64,000 nt of DNA from CAZJLP01 sp964546955 (GTDB lineage: Bacteria > Verrucomicrobiota > Verrucomicrobiia > Opitutales > Opitutaceae), in contig CAZJLP010000023.1 of the NCBI GenBank assembly GCA_964546955.1, positions 4,730 to 68,729 on the forward strand. The letters are read 5' to 3'. The notes below the pieces were generated by a model. The model searched no databases and had not been told where the DNA came from. It saw nothing but the letters and a program-made list of their open reading frames with translations. The stretch's first letter is position 1. Each line of letters starts with the position of its first letter. Below, piece after piece: positions 32,164-40,661 of the stretch. The position numbers and the translations under genes were made by a program.

Positions 32164-32964
32164 ATGGACCGCATCGCCCAAGCTTTTGCCCGTGCTCGCT
32201 CAGAAAATCGCGCCTGTTTCGTCGCCTACCTGTGCGCGGGCGATCCGGACTTCGACGCTTCGTTGGAAGCTTGCCGCGCCCTGCTGGCAAATGGAGTCGA
32301 TGTCCTGGAACTGGGCGTGCCGTTTTCCGATCCCCTGGCGGACGGCTTGACCAATCAGCTCGCGGCCCAGCGGGCGCTCGAGGGCGGCATGACCGCCGCG
32401 CGGGTTTTCGACTTGGTTCGGAAAATCAGGACGTTCAGCGAGGCGCCCATCATATTCTACACCTACTATAATCTGGTGTTCGCCAACGGCGTTGACGCCT
32501 ATGTTCGAGGCGCGCGCGATGCGGGAGTCGACGGAATGCTCACGCTCGATCTGCCGCCCGAGGAAGCGGGCGACGTGGTCACAGCTTGCCGCGCGCACGG
32601 GGTGAAGACGGTGTTTATCGTCGCGCCCACGACGCCCGCGACCCGCCTGCCGAAGATCGCCGCCGTCGCGACGGGCTTCATCTACTATGTTTCTCGGGAA
32701 GGCGTGACCGGCGTGCGCGACCAAATCGCGAGCAACATTCCGGATGCGGTGGCTCTCATCCGCAAACACACCGCTTTGCCGATCGTCGTCGGTTTCGGCA
32801 TCTCCACGCGCGAACATGTGCGCACGGTCGCCTCGCAGGCAGACGGCGTGGTGGTTGGAAGCGCGTTGGTCAACTGCATCCGCGATAACCTTGCACGGCG
32901 ACCAGCGATCGCTGCGGCGCTCGCAGCGAAAGCGTCGGATTTGGTCGCTGGGGTAAAACGCTAA
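32164..32964 (+). CDS. trpA: Tryptophan synthase alpha chain
   Basis: A 266-residue protein starting MDRIAQAFARARSENRACFV. It converts indole-3-glycerol phosphate to indole and glyceraldehyde 3-phosphate and channels indole to the TrpB subunit. Family blocks are FVAYLCAGDPDFD, DVLELGVPFSDPLADG (catalytic Glu in ELG-PFSDP), GVDGMLTLDLPPEE with the catalytic Asp, and IVVGFGISTREHV with the phosphate-binding glycines. The first ATG is at 32164; an in-frame TTG nine bases earlier is less likely. No other trp gene is adjacent, and the next gene, encoding a REC-GGDEF protein, begins 7 bp later. Confidence 0.95.
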   Translation: MDRIAQAFARARSENRACFVAYLCAGDPDFDASLEACRALLANGVDVLELGVPFSDPLADGLTNQLAAQRALEGGMTAARVFDLVRKIRTFSEAPIIFYTYYNLVFANGVDAYVRGARDAGVDGMLTLDLPPEEAGDVVTACRAHGVKTVFIVAPTTPATRLPKIAAVATGFIYYVSREGVTGVRDQIASNIPDAVALIRKHTALPIVVGFGISTREHVRTVASQADGVVVGSALVNCIRDNLARRPAIAAALAAKASDLVAGVKR

Positions 32965-32971
32965 ACGTCCT

Positions 32972-33889
32972 ATGACGCGGAAGGTTCTCCTGATCGATGA
33001 CGACCGGATGCAGTTCCGGCTCACGCAGGCGCACTTTTCGCAATTCCGCAGCGAACACTTCGAGTTGGAATGGGCCGAGACGTACGAGGAAGGTCTGTCC
33101 AAGCTGATTCGCGGGGACTACGCCGCGTGCTTGCTCGATTACCAGCTGGGTGCGCGGGACGGGCTGGAACTCATCAAAGATGCGCTCGCGGCCAACTGCC
33201 GGGTCCCGATCGTCTTTTTGACGGCTGAAACTGCGGAGAACGTGGACATCGAGGCAATGAACGCGGGCGCTCTCGACTATTTGGTCAAAGGAGAGATCAA
33301 CACCCGCGTGCTCGAGCGATCCTTGCGCTACGCCCGCAAATTGGGCGACACGCTCGCTGCATTGCGACGTCTGGCGACGCACGACGAGCTGACCGGCCTG
33401 ATCAATCGACGAGAGTTTGATCGCATCCTCGCGGAAGAAGAGGAGCGCGCTCGCCGATTCGGCCGCCCTTTCGGCCTCATTCTGTTCGATCTCGATCATT
33501 TTAAGAAAATCAACGACACGCAGGGTCATCCAGTCGGAGATATCGTGCTGCGAAATTTGGCGAAGCGGTTCGGCGCCCATTTGCGCAGCGTGGATCGAAT
33601 CGCCCGGATCGGCGGCGAGGAGTTCGCCGCCATCCTGACGGAAGTGGATTTTGTCACGGCATCTGAAGTCGCGCGACGCATTGTAGAAGCGATCGAGCGC
33701 GAGCCGGTGGAGGTCGCCGAAGGAAATGTGCTTCGCGTGACGATCAGCGCGGGCTCGGCCGCAATCCCGCGAAATGCGGTGGAGGCAAAATCGTTGATTC
33801 AAGCCGCGGACAAGGCGCTGTACGCGGCAAAGGCCCGCGGGCGCAATTGCGCGGTGGCGGCGGTGGAACTGGAAGGCGGGAAGGCGTAG
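32972..33889 (+). CDS. Response regulator with GGDEF diguanylate cyclase domain
   Basis: A 305-residue REC-GGDEF protein. The receiver (residues 1-120) has acidic DDD at the start, phosphoacceptor Asp56 (LLDYQLG) and the conserved lysine in YLVKGEI. The cyclase domain (from ~135) has DELTGLINRREFD, the metal-binding FDLDHFKKINDTQGHPVGD and an active-site GGEEF at 214-218, a catalytically competent variant of GGDEF. It should make cyclic di-GMP when phosphorylated. It is 7 bp behind trpA and probably shares its transcript. No cognate kinase is nearby. Confidence 0.94.
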   Translation: MTRKVLLIDDDRMQFRLTQAHFSQFRSEHFELEWAETYEEGLSKLIRGDYAACLLDYQLGARDGLELIKDALAANCRVPIVFLTAETAENVDIEAMNAGALDYLVKGEINTRVLERSLRYARKLGDTLAALRRLATHDELTGLINRREFDRILAEEEERARRFGRPFGLILFDLDHFKKINDTQGHPVGDIVLRNLAKRFGAHLRSVDRIARIGGEEFAAILTEVDFVTASEVARRIVEAIEREPVEVAEGNVLRVTISAGSAAIPRNAVEAKSLIQAADKALYAAKARGRNCAVAAVELEGGKA

Positions 33890-33903
33890 GCGCACGCCGG
33901 AGC

Positions 33904-34003
33904 ACGCTTAGAGGCAGAGGGTAGACGCAGGCGTGTGTACCATGCTCTTGTTCTCTAGGTCAAAGCGTCGCACGCACGCGTCTATCCTCTACCTTATACC
34001 CTC
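33904..34003. repeat. Imperfect inverted repeat (GTAGACGC type)
   Basis: Left arm around 33911-33937 (GAGGCAGAGGGTAGACGC) and right arm around 33970-33996, whose complement reads AAGGTAGAGGATAGACGC. About 20 of 27 positions pair. It fills most of the 123-base space between two convergent genes (ending at 33889 and 34013), so it may serve as a transcript end structure, but it has no T run. Confidence 0.55.
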
Positions 34004-34012
34004 CTGCCGAGA

Positions 34013-34861
34013 CTAAGAGCGCACCGCGACCGTCTCGCGCTCCAGGGGCGCCGGACCTGGCAGTTCGCTCATCTCACCCGCCTCTGCTGCTTCTTCCTCC
34101 ATGGGGTACACGGTTCGGAATAGGGCGAAATCGATCAGTTCGAAACGTCCATCGAGGTGTTCCACGATTCCGGTGAGCGATTCCACCCAGTCGCCGGAGT
34201 TGAGATAGTGAATGTCTCCGAGCATCTTGTCGGCTGGTGTATGGATGTGTCCGCACATCACGCCCACGCAGCCGCGGCTCTTGGCCAGCTGGGCGATGTG
34301 ATCCTCGAAGTTCGAAACGTGGCTGACGGCGGATTTGACCCGCGCTTTGACCGCTTTGCTGAGGGAATAGTATTCCTTGCCCTGCCATTCGCGCCATTTG
34401 TTGTAGAAGCGATTGAGGCGCATCAAAGCCCGGTAGCCCCAATCCCCGACGTACGCGAGAAAGGCGAAATTGCGCGTGATGGTGTCGAACACGTCGCCAT
34501 GCAGCACGAGATACTTCCCTCGCGGCGTGTCATGCACGTAATCCTCGACGATTTGGAGGTTCTCGAAGGCGATCGGAAGAAACTTGGCCAGAACATCGTC
34601 GTGGTTTCCGCGCAAATAGATCACTTCGGTATCCTTCTTCTCCAGCTTCTTCAAAATGAGGCGAACAAAACGCGTGTGGCTCTTCGGCCAGTAACCGGTC
34701 TTCTTCAGGCGCCAGCCGTCGAGGATGTCTCCGTTGAGGATGAGCCGATCGCAGCGAGTGTATTTGAGAAAATGATTCACTTCGCGGACCTTGCAGTCGA
34801 AGGTTCCGAGGTGGACGTCCGAAATGATGACGGTCTTGACCTTGAGCGGTTTGAGCTCCAT
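34013..34861 (-). CDS. Metallophosphoesterase, UDP-2,3-diacylglucosamine diphosphatase (LpxH)-like
   Basis: A 282-residue calcineurin-fold hydrolase with the complete two-metal motif set: VIISDVHLGT, LILNGDILDGW, IYLRGNHDDV, YLVLHGDVFD and GVMCGHIHTP. Homologues of this length are commonly annotated as UDP-2,3-diacylglucosamine diphosphatase, which makes lipid X in lipid A synthesis; E. coli LpxH is shorter (~240). An extra ~60-residue helical part (NRFYNKWREWQGKEYYSLSK) is typical of this subgroup. The last 30 residues are acidic and variable. The neighbouring lipid kinase gene fits a membrane lipid theme. Confidence 0.82.
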   Translation of the reverse strand: MELKPLKVKTVIISDVHLGTFDCKVREVNHFLKYTRCDRLILNGDILDGWRLKKTGYWPKSHTRFVRLILKKLEKKDTEVIYLRGNHDDVLAKFLPIAFENLQIVEDYVHDTPRGKYLVLHGDVFDTITRNFAFLAYVGDWGYRALMRLNRFYNKWREWQGKEYYSLSKAVKARVKSAVSHVSNFEDHIAQLAKSRGCVGVMCGHIHTPADKMLGDIHYLNSGDWVESLTGIVEHLDGRFELIDFALFRTVYPMEEEAAEAGEMSELPGPAPLERETVAVRS

Positions 34862-34925
34862 CGCGCCCAGCGTACCAAACTACGCCGCTTCCAGCTAGAG
34901 GAGGCGCCGAAACGTCACGGCTTTG

Positions 34926-35816
34926 TCACGAGGCTGTCGAAATCCGCGGCGCCATGACCCGCAAGCTCTTCGGCCGGACGCAGACATCGACCAGCTGGCC
35001 CGTGTCGTGCGTTTCACCGTCGGTGTGGAGAAGTCCCGCGGTCGAGCGTTCGATCACAAAATGAGAGCCGCGAAACCGGCGCACGCTGGGACTGCCGTCG
35101 ATCGATTTGGTGAAAAGGCGGACGGCGAGCGGAACGGCGTTGAAGAAGTCGACCGTCTTCAGGACCGTGACATCCAGCCGGCCGTCGTCGACTTGGGCCC
35201 CCGGCGCGATGAAACAATCGTTTCCGTACTGGTCCGAGTTTGCGACGGAAATGATAAAGGCGCGCGTCTCGACCCGGGAGATGCTGTTGCTGATCACATA
35301 ACTTTGCGGTCTGAATCCGAAAAATGCGCCAAACGTGGTGCTGAAATAAGAGCCTAGACCGCGATGGGAAAGACGATTGAAGCGGTGGCTGATTTCGGCG
35401 TCGAAGCCGACGCCCATGGTATTGAAAAAGGGAATACCATTGGCGAGTCCGGTGTCGATCAACCGGACCTCCCCCTCGATCAGGTTGCGAAACGCGCCTT
35501 TGCCCGGACCGGGTATGCCCAAATGACGTCCCAGACCGTTTCCCGAACCGCAGGGAATCAGCCCGAGCGCGGCGGGAGTTCCCACCAGGGCGGCCGCGAC
35601 TTCGTTCATGGTCCCGTCGCCGCCGATGGCCACGACCAATTGACATCCTTCCGCGACCGCCTGGGCCGCGAGCTCGGTGGCGTGTTTTGGACGTTCGGTC
35701 GTGGCAATCTGCGCTTCCAGGCGATGCTCGGCGATAAAATCGCGCGCCCGACCTAGGAGGTACGGGTTTTTGGCATTGTGACCCGAGCGAGGATTGAAAA
35801 TGAAACGAATTTTCAC
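34926..35816 (-). CDS. Diacylglycerol kinase / YegS-like lipid kinase
   Basis: A 296-residue lipid kinase. The N-terminus KIRFIFNPRSGHN, then LVVAIGGDGTMNEVAAAL (the GGDGT nucleotide motif) and LGLIPCGSGNGLGRHLGIPG are diagnostic of the DAGK catalytic domain; DDGRLDVTVLKTVDFF belongs to the C-terminal beta domain. The GTG at 35816 directly before KIRFIF is taken as start; the open frame extends 20 codons to a TTG at 35876 without conserved sequence. It phosphorylates a lipid alcohol such as diacylglycerol; the exact substrate is unknown. Confidence 0.88.
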   Translation of the reverse strand: MKIRFIFNPRSGHNAKNPYLLGRARDFIAEHRLEAQIATTERPKHATELAAQAVAEGCQLVVAIGGDGTMNEVAAALVGTPAALGLIPCGSGNGLGRHLGIPGPGKGAFRNLIEGEVRLIDTGLANGIPFFNTMGVGFDAEISHRFNRLSHRGLGSYFSTTFGAFFGFRPQSYVISNSISRVETRAFIISVANSDQYGNDCFIAPGAQVDDGRLDVTVLKTVDFFNAVPLAVRLFTKSIDGSPSVRRFRGSHFVIERSTAGLLHTDGETHDTGQLVDVCVRPKSLRVMAPRISTAS

Positions 35817-35983
35817 CGACGACGCAACGATAGCACGTCCAAGGCTTTCATGCAGCCTAGATTCGCAAAGGTCCAATCGAGAGTGGGCCGCGTTTGTTAC
35901 AATGTCGTGACCCCTGCATCGCGCGCGGTGGTCCCTGGCGCTTCACCGTAGTCCAAAGCGATAATAGCGTCGACGATCAAACA

Positions 35984-36037
35984 ATTGACCAATGACTCCC
36001 ACTCATGACCAATGACCAATAACGAATGACGAATGAC
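35984..36037 (+). repeat. Tandem heptamer-like repeat (AATGACC/G) overlapping the miaA start
   Basis: Seven or so degenerate copies of AATGACC, AATGACG or related units run from TTGACCAATGAC through GAATGACGAATGACG. Each unit carries an ATG. The miaA start codon at 36026 lies in the last units, so the first residues MTND of the protein are repeat-encoded. Related sequence occurs near 30995, 31225 and 62140. Confidence 0.7.
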
Positions 36038-36955
36038 GTGCGTGACATCTATGTCCTGACCGGCCCCACGGCCGTTGGGAAAACCGAGTTGGCTCTGCAT
36101 TGGGCCGAGCGTCACAACGCTGAAATCGTTTCGTGCGACTCGCTCCTGTTTTATCGGGGCATGGACATTGGCACGGCAAAGCCAAGCTTGGCCGAGCGGG
36201 CGCGCGTGCCGCACCATTTGATCGACCTTCGCGACATCACCGAACCGATGGATATCACCGAGTACGTCGCGCACGTTCGTGCCGCGTTGGAGGCGATCAC
36301 GGGCCGCGGCCGGCGTGTTTTGGTCGCGGGCGGCAGTGGCTTTTATCTCAAAGCCTTTTTTTCCCCCGTGGCCGACGATATCGCTGTGCCGGCCGCGCTT
36401 CGCGTTTCCGTCGCCACCGCACTGGAGCGGGAGGGACTGGAGTCGCTCGTGGCGCAGCTGCGCAGCTTGAACCCGAACGGGCTGGGCTCGCTCGACACAG
36501 CGAATCCGCGGCGCGTGGTGCGAGCTTTGGAACGCTGCCTCGCGTCGGGGCGAACGTTGGAAGAGCTCTCGGACGCGTTTTCGCGGGCAGCGCCCCCTTT
36601 CCAAGGATGGACGCCCCGCTTGGTGCGTCTCGATCGTTCGGCGGAGGAACTTGCGGCGCGGATCGATGAACGAGTCACGGGGATGCTAAATGCGGGGCTG
36701 TTGCAGGAGGTGGAAATGCTCCTTCAGCGGGGCTTGGCGCAGAATCCTAGTGCGTCCAAGGCGATCGGTTATCGGGAATGCATCGCGGTGCTGGCTGGAA
36801 CCCTGCCGCGGGCCGACCTTGCGGCCGAGATTGCTCGCAACACGCGAGCGCTGGTGAAAAAGCAACGGACTTGGTTTCGCACTCAACTGCCGGCGCACAC
36901 CGTCATTCCTGCAGCAAACGCGGGCGAGGAGCTGTTCAGCCGGGATGAAGGGTAG
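36026..36955 (+). CDS. miaA: tRNA dimethylallyltransferase
   Basis: A 309-residue MiaA, which adds a dimethylallyl group to A37 of tRNAs reading UNN codons. The P-loop YVLTGPTAVGKTELAL, EIVSCDSLLFYRGMDIGTAK, PHHLIDLRDITEP, VLVAGGSGFYLKAFF and ASKAIGYRECIAVLAG are all present, as is the KKQRTWFRTQ tRNA-binding end. Length is normal. The annotated start lies in an AATGACG tandem repeat, so the true first codon may be a neighbouring ATG in frame; the conserved part starts only at residue 8. Confidence 0.96.
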   Translation: MTNDVRDIYVLTGPTAVGKTELALHWAERHNAEIVSCDSLLFYRGMDIGTAKPSLAERARVPHHLIDLRDITEPMDITEYVAHVRAALEAITGRGRRVLVAGGSGFYLKAFFSPVADDIAVPAALRVSVATALEREGLESLVAQLRSLNPNGLGSLDTANPRRVVRALERCLASGRTLEELSDAFSRAAPPFQGWTPRLVRLDRSAEELAARIDERVTGMLNAGLLQEVEMLLQRGLAQNPSASKAIGYRECIAVLAGTLPRADLAAEIARNTRALVKKQRTWFRTQLPAHTVIPAANAGEELFSRDEG

Positions 36956-36999
36956 GCGGTTCCACCTGGAGACCCCTACGTTCGCGTAGAGCGTCCGCC

Positions 37000-38493
37000 T
37001 TATTGCTCGAGCTTGACGTTGTACCGCGCGAGAGAGCTCGCCTCGAGGCGTGCCAGTTCGGCCAGAGCATTGCGCAAATTCACCTTGGCTTGGAGTTCGC
37101 TGACGCGAGCGGCGTCGAGCTGCTCCTGCGATTCCTGCACCCGCCTGAATGTGCTGAGACCGGCGTCGTAGCGCGCTTTTTCCAGCTCATACTGGCGCTG
37201 GCTGAGCTGTGTTGCGAGACCTGAAATTTTGACGCTTTCCTGATTGGTTTGCACGGCGCGGACGGCGCTGCGCACGTCGACGACGATAGCCTGGTCGAGC
37301 TGTTCGAGACGCGCCTGCATCTGGCTAACGGCGGACATGGCTTGGCGGTGGCGAGCCCTTTCCGCGCGGAGGCCCCATGGCATGCTGAACGACAAGCCGA
37401 GGGTGTAGTCGTAGCGATCGCGATCCCATGCTTCGCCCGCGGCTCGGCCGTAGCTCCGGCCGACCGCATCGTAACCGACGCCGCCCGTGGCCGAGAGAGA
37501 GGGCAGCTTGTTGCGCCGGGCGACACGTTCGTCGATCTCCAATTGGCGGATGGAGGCGACCATGGAGGCGAAATCCGGATCGTTGTCGCGCGCCTGCTTG
37601 TACGAGTGTTCGAACGAAACGGTGAGGACAGGGTCATCCGCCAGGGAGATGGGCCCGAGCTGCGTGTTGAACTGAAAGGGATTGATCAACGACAGCAGGA
37701 TGTCTTCGCGATCGCGAACCGCTTGCTCCGCCAGCAACAGGCTTCGGCGGGCGTTTGCGAGGCCGACCTCGGCTTGAAGAACGTCCAGGTCCGTGGCGAC
37801 GCCGGTGTTTTTCTTTGCCTGATTTTCGTCGAGCAGCTTTTGCGCGATTTCCAGACTAAACCGGCGCACTCCGAGTTGCTCGCGCGAGAAGGCAAGGTTG
37901 TAGTAGGCGGCTTCCACCCGGCGGATGACGTCCAGCACCGCGCCTTTGAAATCGTAGTTCGCCCGCGCAATGCCAATCCGCGCCCGATCGATCGAAGAGC
38001 GGTTGTAGGCGGTGCCGAAACCACGAAGCAGCGGTTGGGAAACAGATACGCCAAAGTCACTGCCGTAGATCGGATTCAAGCTGTCATTTGACGGAGGCGG
38101 GCGATCCTTGTCCTGGCCGAACCCCGTGCCGGCCGTGACCGTTGTACCGGTGACGAAGGGTTGCGAAACCTCCACCGTCGTATCGATCGAATCCGTGCGG
38201 TTTCCCGGGGACCCGCTGATTCGTTTTGTGGTGCGAACCGACAGATCGGGGTCGAACCCGGACTTGGCGATCACCAGCGAGTCCTTGGCATTGGCCGTGC
38301 TGAACCGCTGTACGCGGAGGTCAAAGTTCTTATCCAACGCCAGGGCCACGCATTGTTCGAGCGTGATCGGAGCAACGGGAGTGGCGGTGGGGGACGGCGC
38401 AGTGGCAGAGGGCGGAGCCAGGGGTGTTTGGGCCGCAGCGACGGCAAGCAAGAGCAGGGACGCGGCGACGGTGACCGAAGGGCGTGAACGCAT
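37000..38493 (-). CDS. TolC-family outer-membrane efflux protein
   Basis: A 497-residue protein starting MRSRPSVTVAASLLLLAVAA, a signal peptide ending before a Pro/Ala/Thr-rich linker. Residues ~45 onward contain ITLEQCVALALDKNFDLRVQ, the hallmark opening of TolC proteins, then long amphipathic helices (VLDVIRRVEAAYYNLAFSRE; LDVLQAEVGLANARRSLLLA) arranged as two repeats, and a final KVNLRNALAELARLEA. It should form the trimeric outer-membrane duct of an efflux pump or type I secretion system. No inner-membrane pump genes are adjacent. Confidence 0.9.
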   Translation of the reverse strand: MRSRPSVTVAASLLLLAVAAAQTPLAPPSATAPSPTATPVAPITLEQCVALALDKNFDLRVQRFSTANAKDSLVIAKSGFDPDLSVRTTKRISGSPGNRTDSIDTTVEVSQPFVTGTTVTAGTGFGQDKDRPPPSNDSLNPIYGSDFGVSVSQPLLRGFGTAYNRSSIDRARIGIARANYDFKGAVLDVIRRVEAAYYNLAFSREQLGVRRFSLEIAQKLLDENQAKKNTGVATDLDVLQAEVGLANARRSLLLAEQAVRDREDILLSLINPFQFNTQLGPISLADDPVLTVSFEHSYKQARDNDPDFASMVASIRQLEIDERVARRNKLPSLSATGGVGYDAVGRSYGRAAGEAWDRDRYDYTLGLSFSMPWGLRAERARHRQAMSAVSQMQARLEQLDQAIVVDVRSAVRAVQTNQESVKISGLATQLSQRQYELEKARYDAGLSTFRRVQESQEQLDAARVSELQAKVNLRNALAELARLEASSLARYNVKLEQ

Positions 38494-38798
38494 GGATAAG
38501 GAGAGTGGCGAGGATCCAACCAGAAAGGAAAACACGTGGCGTGGAGAAAAGTTACGTAATTCGAAAGGGCCGTGGCCAGGCAATGGAATACCCTGCCGGT
38601 GAGTCAGCGTACCAGGAAAGACGGCAGCGCATCTGAAAAGTTGCTGCAATCCTTTGCTTTAAGCCAGGCTCACCCATTAGGAGGAGGACTCCTCTCCCGG
38701 TGGATTTGCCGGCCTCCGTGATCCCATGATCCTGTGCCAGCTAGCCCACGGGCGTGGGGCAAGACGTAAACCGCCTCTCTGCCGTCAGAGTGGACCCT
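38494..38798. other. Intergenic region between PpiD-like and TolC-like genes
   Basis: About 300 bases between two minus-strand genes. It presumably holds the TolC-like gene's promoter. I see no convincing -35/-10 pair, no terminator hairpin with a T run for the PpiD-like gene, and no open frame worth calling. Confidence 0.5.
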
Positions 38799-40463
38799 TT
38801 AGCGCGCTACTTCGGGCGCCGTCTTCTTCAATTCGGCCTGGACCATGTCCTGGACCAACTCGTGGGCCGTGAGCTGCGAGATGCCTTCAGAAAACTGCTT
38901 GTAAGTGGTGACGAACTGGGGGTTGGCCTCGGTGACGTCAGGCAGCTTCTTGTCTTGGGCGTGAACAATGCGGCCTTTGTTATCCGGGGACACGATCATC
39001 TCCGAGACTTCACCCGCGTTGAGCGTCTCGAGCTTGTAATCGACGGAATAATCGAGGTCCTGTGGGCGTTGGCGCCGGGTGAAGGCGGGGAACGTTTTGG
39101 CTTCAATATTAACGTTCGAGGACGCCGCGACGGCGGCGACCGCTTTTTCGAATGCTTCGCCTGTCTTCACGCGAGCGGCGAGCTGCGTTTGGATCGTGCG
39201 GCCCAGTTCTACGAAACGCTTTTTCTTTTCGTTCGCCACGAAATCGGCGAGGACCTTCTCCCGGACTTCGGCCAGAGCGGGTGCGCGCGAAGGAATCGAT
39301 TCTCGCCAGAAGAGCACCGCGGCGCCCTGATCCGTCGGGATTGCATCCGAGAAGAAGCGATTTTGGTTCAGCTTGAACGCCTCGGTCGCGATCTGCGGAT
39401 TGTTCTGGAATGGCGCGGACACTTTGTCGCGCGAAAACGCGGGCATATCCTTGAGGGTAATTTGTCGCGAGGCGAGGAAGGCGTCGACGGCGGGAGATTG
39501 AGTTTCAAATCCTTTTTGGTCGATCGCGACGGTCAATTCGGTCGCCGCTTTTGCCGCCAGGTCCTTGGCGCGTTCGAGTTTGAGCGCGGCTTCCACTTGG
39601 GGGCGCACCAACGCGTAGTCCGCCGACGGGTCCGAGGTGGGATTTAGGAGAGGACCCTGGCCGGTTTTTGGGGTTTGGGCGGCGTTCGCTGGCTTCGGAA
39701 AGGCGGCGGGATTGCGGTCGTAGTGGGCGCGCACTTCCGGCTCGGACACCATCACCGCGTTGACGAACGCGTGGGCCGGAAACTCGACATAACTCACGCG
39801 GACCTGGGGTGGAATATCGTAGCCGCCTTTTTCGAAGTATTCCGTGAGCTCAGCCTCGGTCGGTTTGATCGGCGGGTTGAAGCTGACATCGTCGACGGTG
39901 GCGACGGAGAGGGTCCAAGTCGTGTCCGCCGCGGCCAGTCGCCGTTTGATTTCCGCGGGCAGGACATAGCCCGGCCCGCCCAGGAGCTTTTCCACGCGGG
40001 CAATACGAAAGTCTTCGCTCATCACGGCGCGGATTTCCGCCTCGTCCGTGCCGAACATCTTCAGGTGCTGGGTGCGAAATTCATTGTAAGCCTGCGCATC
40101 GAACTCGCCGGCCTGACGCTTGAACATCGGAAGCGTCTTTACGTGTTCCATGAGTTCGGCATCCGTCGGCTCCGGAAGATGGAGTTGATCGGCGAGCGCG
40201 AGTTTGGCGACCCGAGCCAGGGGTTCGGTCTGCTCGCGATTCAGCATTCCACTCAGCTGCGCGCGGCGATTGATTTTTTCGCCGTCTTTTGCCGATGCAA
40301 GATTGATCCCGAAGAAGGGCCTCGGTTTCACACTGCGCTGTCCATCGCCAATGCCCGGGGTCGAGCCGATCGTGAACACAAAAGCGATCACGACGACGAC
40401 GAGGATCAAAGCGAAGACGATGCGAAAGTGCTGCTGAAAGTTCTTCTGAATCCAGGAAATCAT
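38799..40463 (-). CDS. SurA/PpiD-like periplasmic folding factor, membrane anchored
   Basis: A 554-residue protein with one N-terminal transmembrane helix (FRIVFALILVVVVIAFVFTI, residues ~13-32) and a large periplasmic part. The segment ADQLHLPEPTDAELMEHVKT with QAYNEFRTQHLKMFGTDEAE matches the SurA N-terminal chaperone domain. Later TVDDVSFNPPIKPTEAELTE and PALAEVREKVLADFVANEKK repeat the PpiD style. I do not see a clear parvulin active site, so isomerase activity is uncertain; a chaperone role for outer-membrane proteins is more likely. Closest known analogue is PpiD. Confidence 0.82.
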   Translation of the reverse strand: MISWIQKNFQQHFRIVFALILVVVVIAFVFTIGSTPGIGDGQRSVKPRPFFGINLASAKDGEKINRRAQLSGMLNREQTEPLARVAKLALADQLHLPEPTDAELMEHVKTLPMFKRQAGEFDAQAYNEFRTQHLKMFGTDEAEIRAVMSEDFRIARVEKLLGGPGYVLPAEIKRRLAAADTTWTLSVATVDDVSFNPPIKPTEAELTEYFEKGGYDIPPQVRVSYVEFPAHAFVNAVMVSEPEVRAHYDRNPAAFPKPANAAQTPKTGQGPLLNPTSDPSADYALVRPQVEAALKLERAKDLAAKAATELTVAIDQKGFETQSPAVDAFLASRQITLKDMPAFSRDKVSAPFQNNPQIATEAFKLNQNRFFSDAIPTDQGAAVLFWRESIPSRAPALAEVREKVLADFVANEKKKRFVELGRTIQTQLAARVKTGEAFEKAVAAVAASSNVNIEAKTFPAFTRRQRPQDLDYSVDYKLETLNAGEVSEMIVSPDNKGRIVHAQDKKLPDVTEANPQFVTTYKQFSEGISQLTAHELVQDMVQAELKKTAPEVAR

Positions 40464-40661
40464 GGGTAGTAAACTGTCGAACCTACGGGGCTCCCTTCGG
40501 CAGTGTCAATCACGCCCATTGTGCCTCAATGCCTAGGTTGCGCACGCACCGGGCTTCGCCGCCTGACGGCGCGCCCACGGACGTTTGGCGCATTGGACGC
40601 CTTTCCCCGCCCAGTCGCAATTTATTTATGCCGAAAGGCTTGCGGATTTTCTCGCCTCGTC

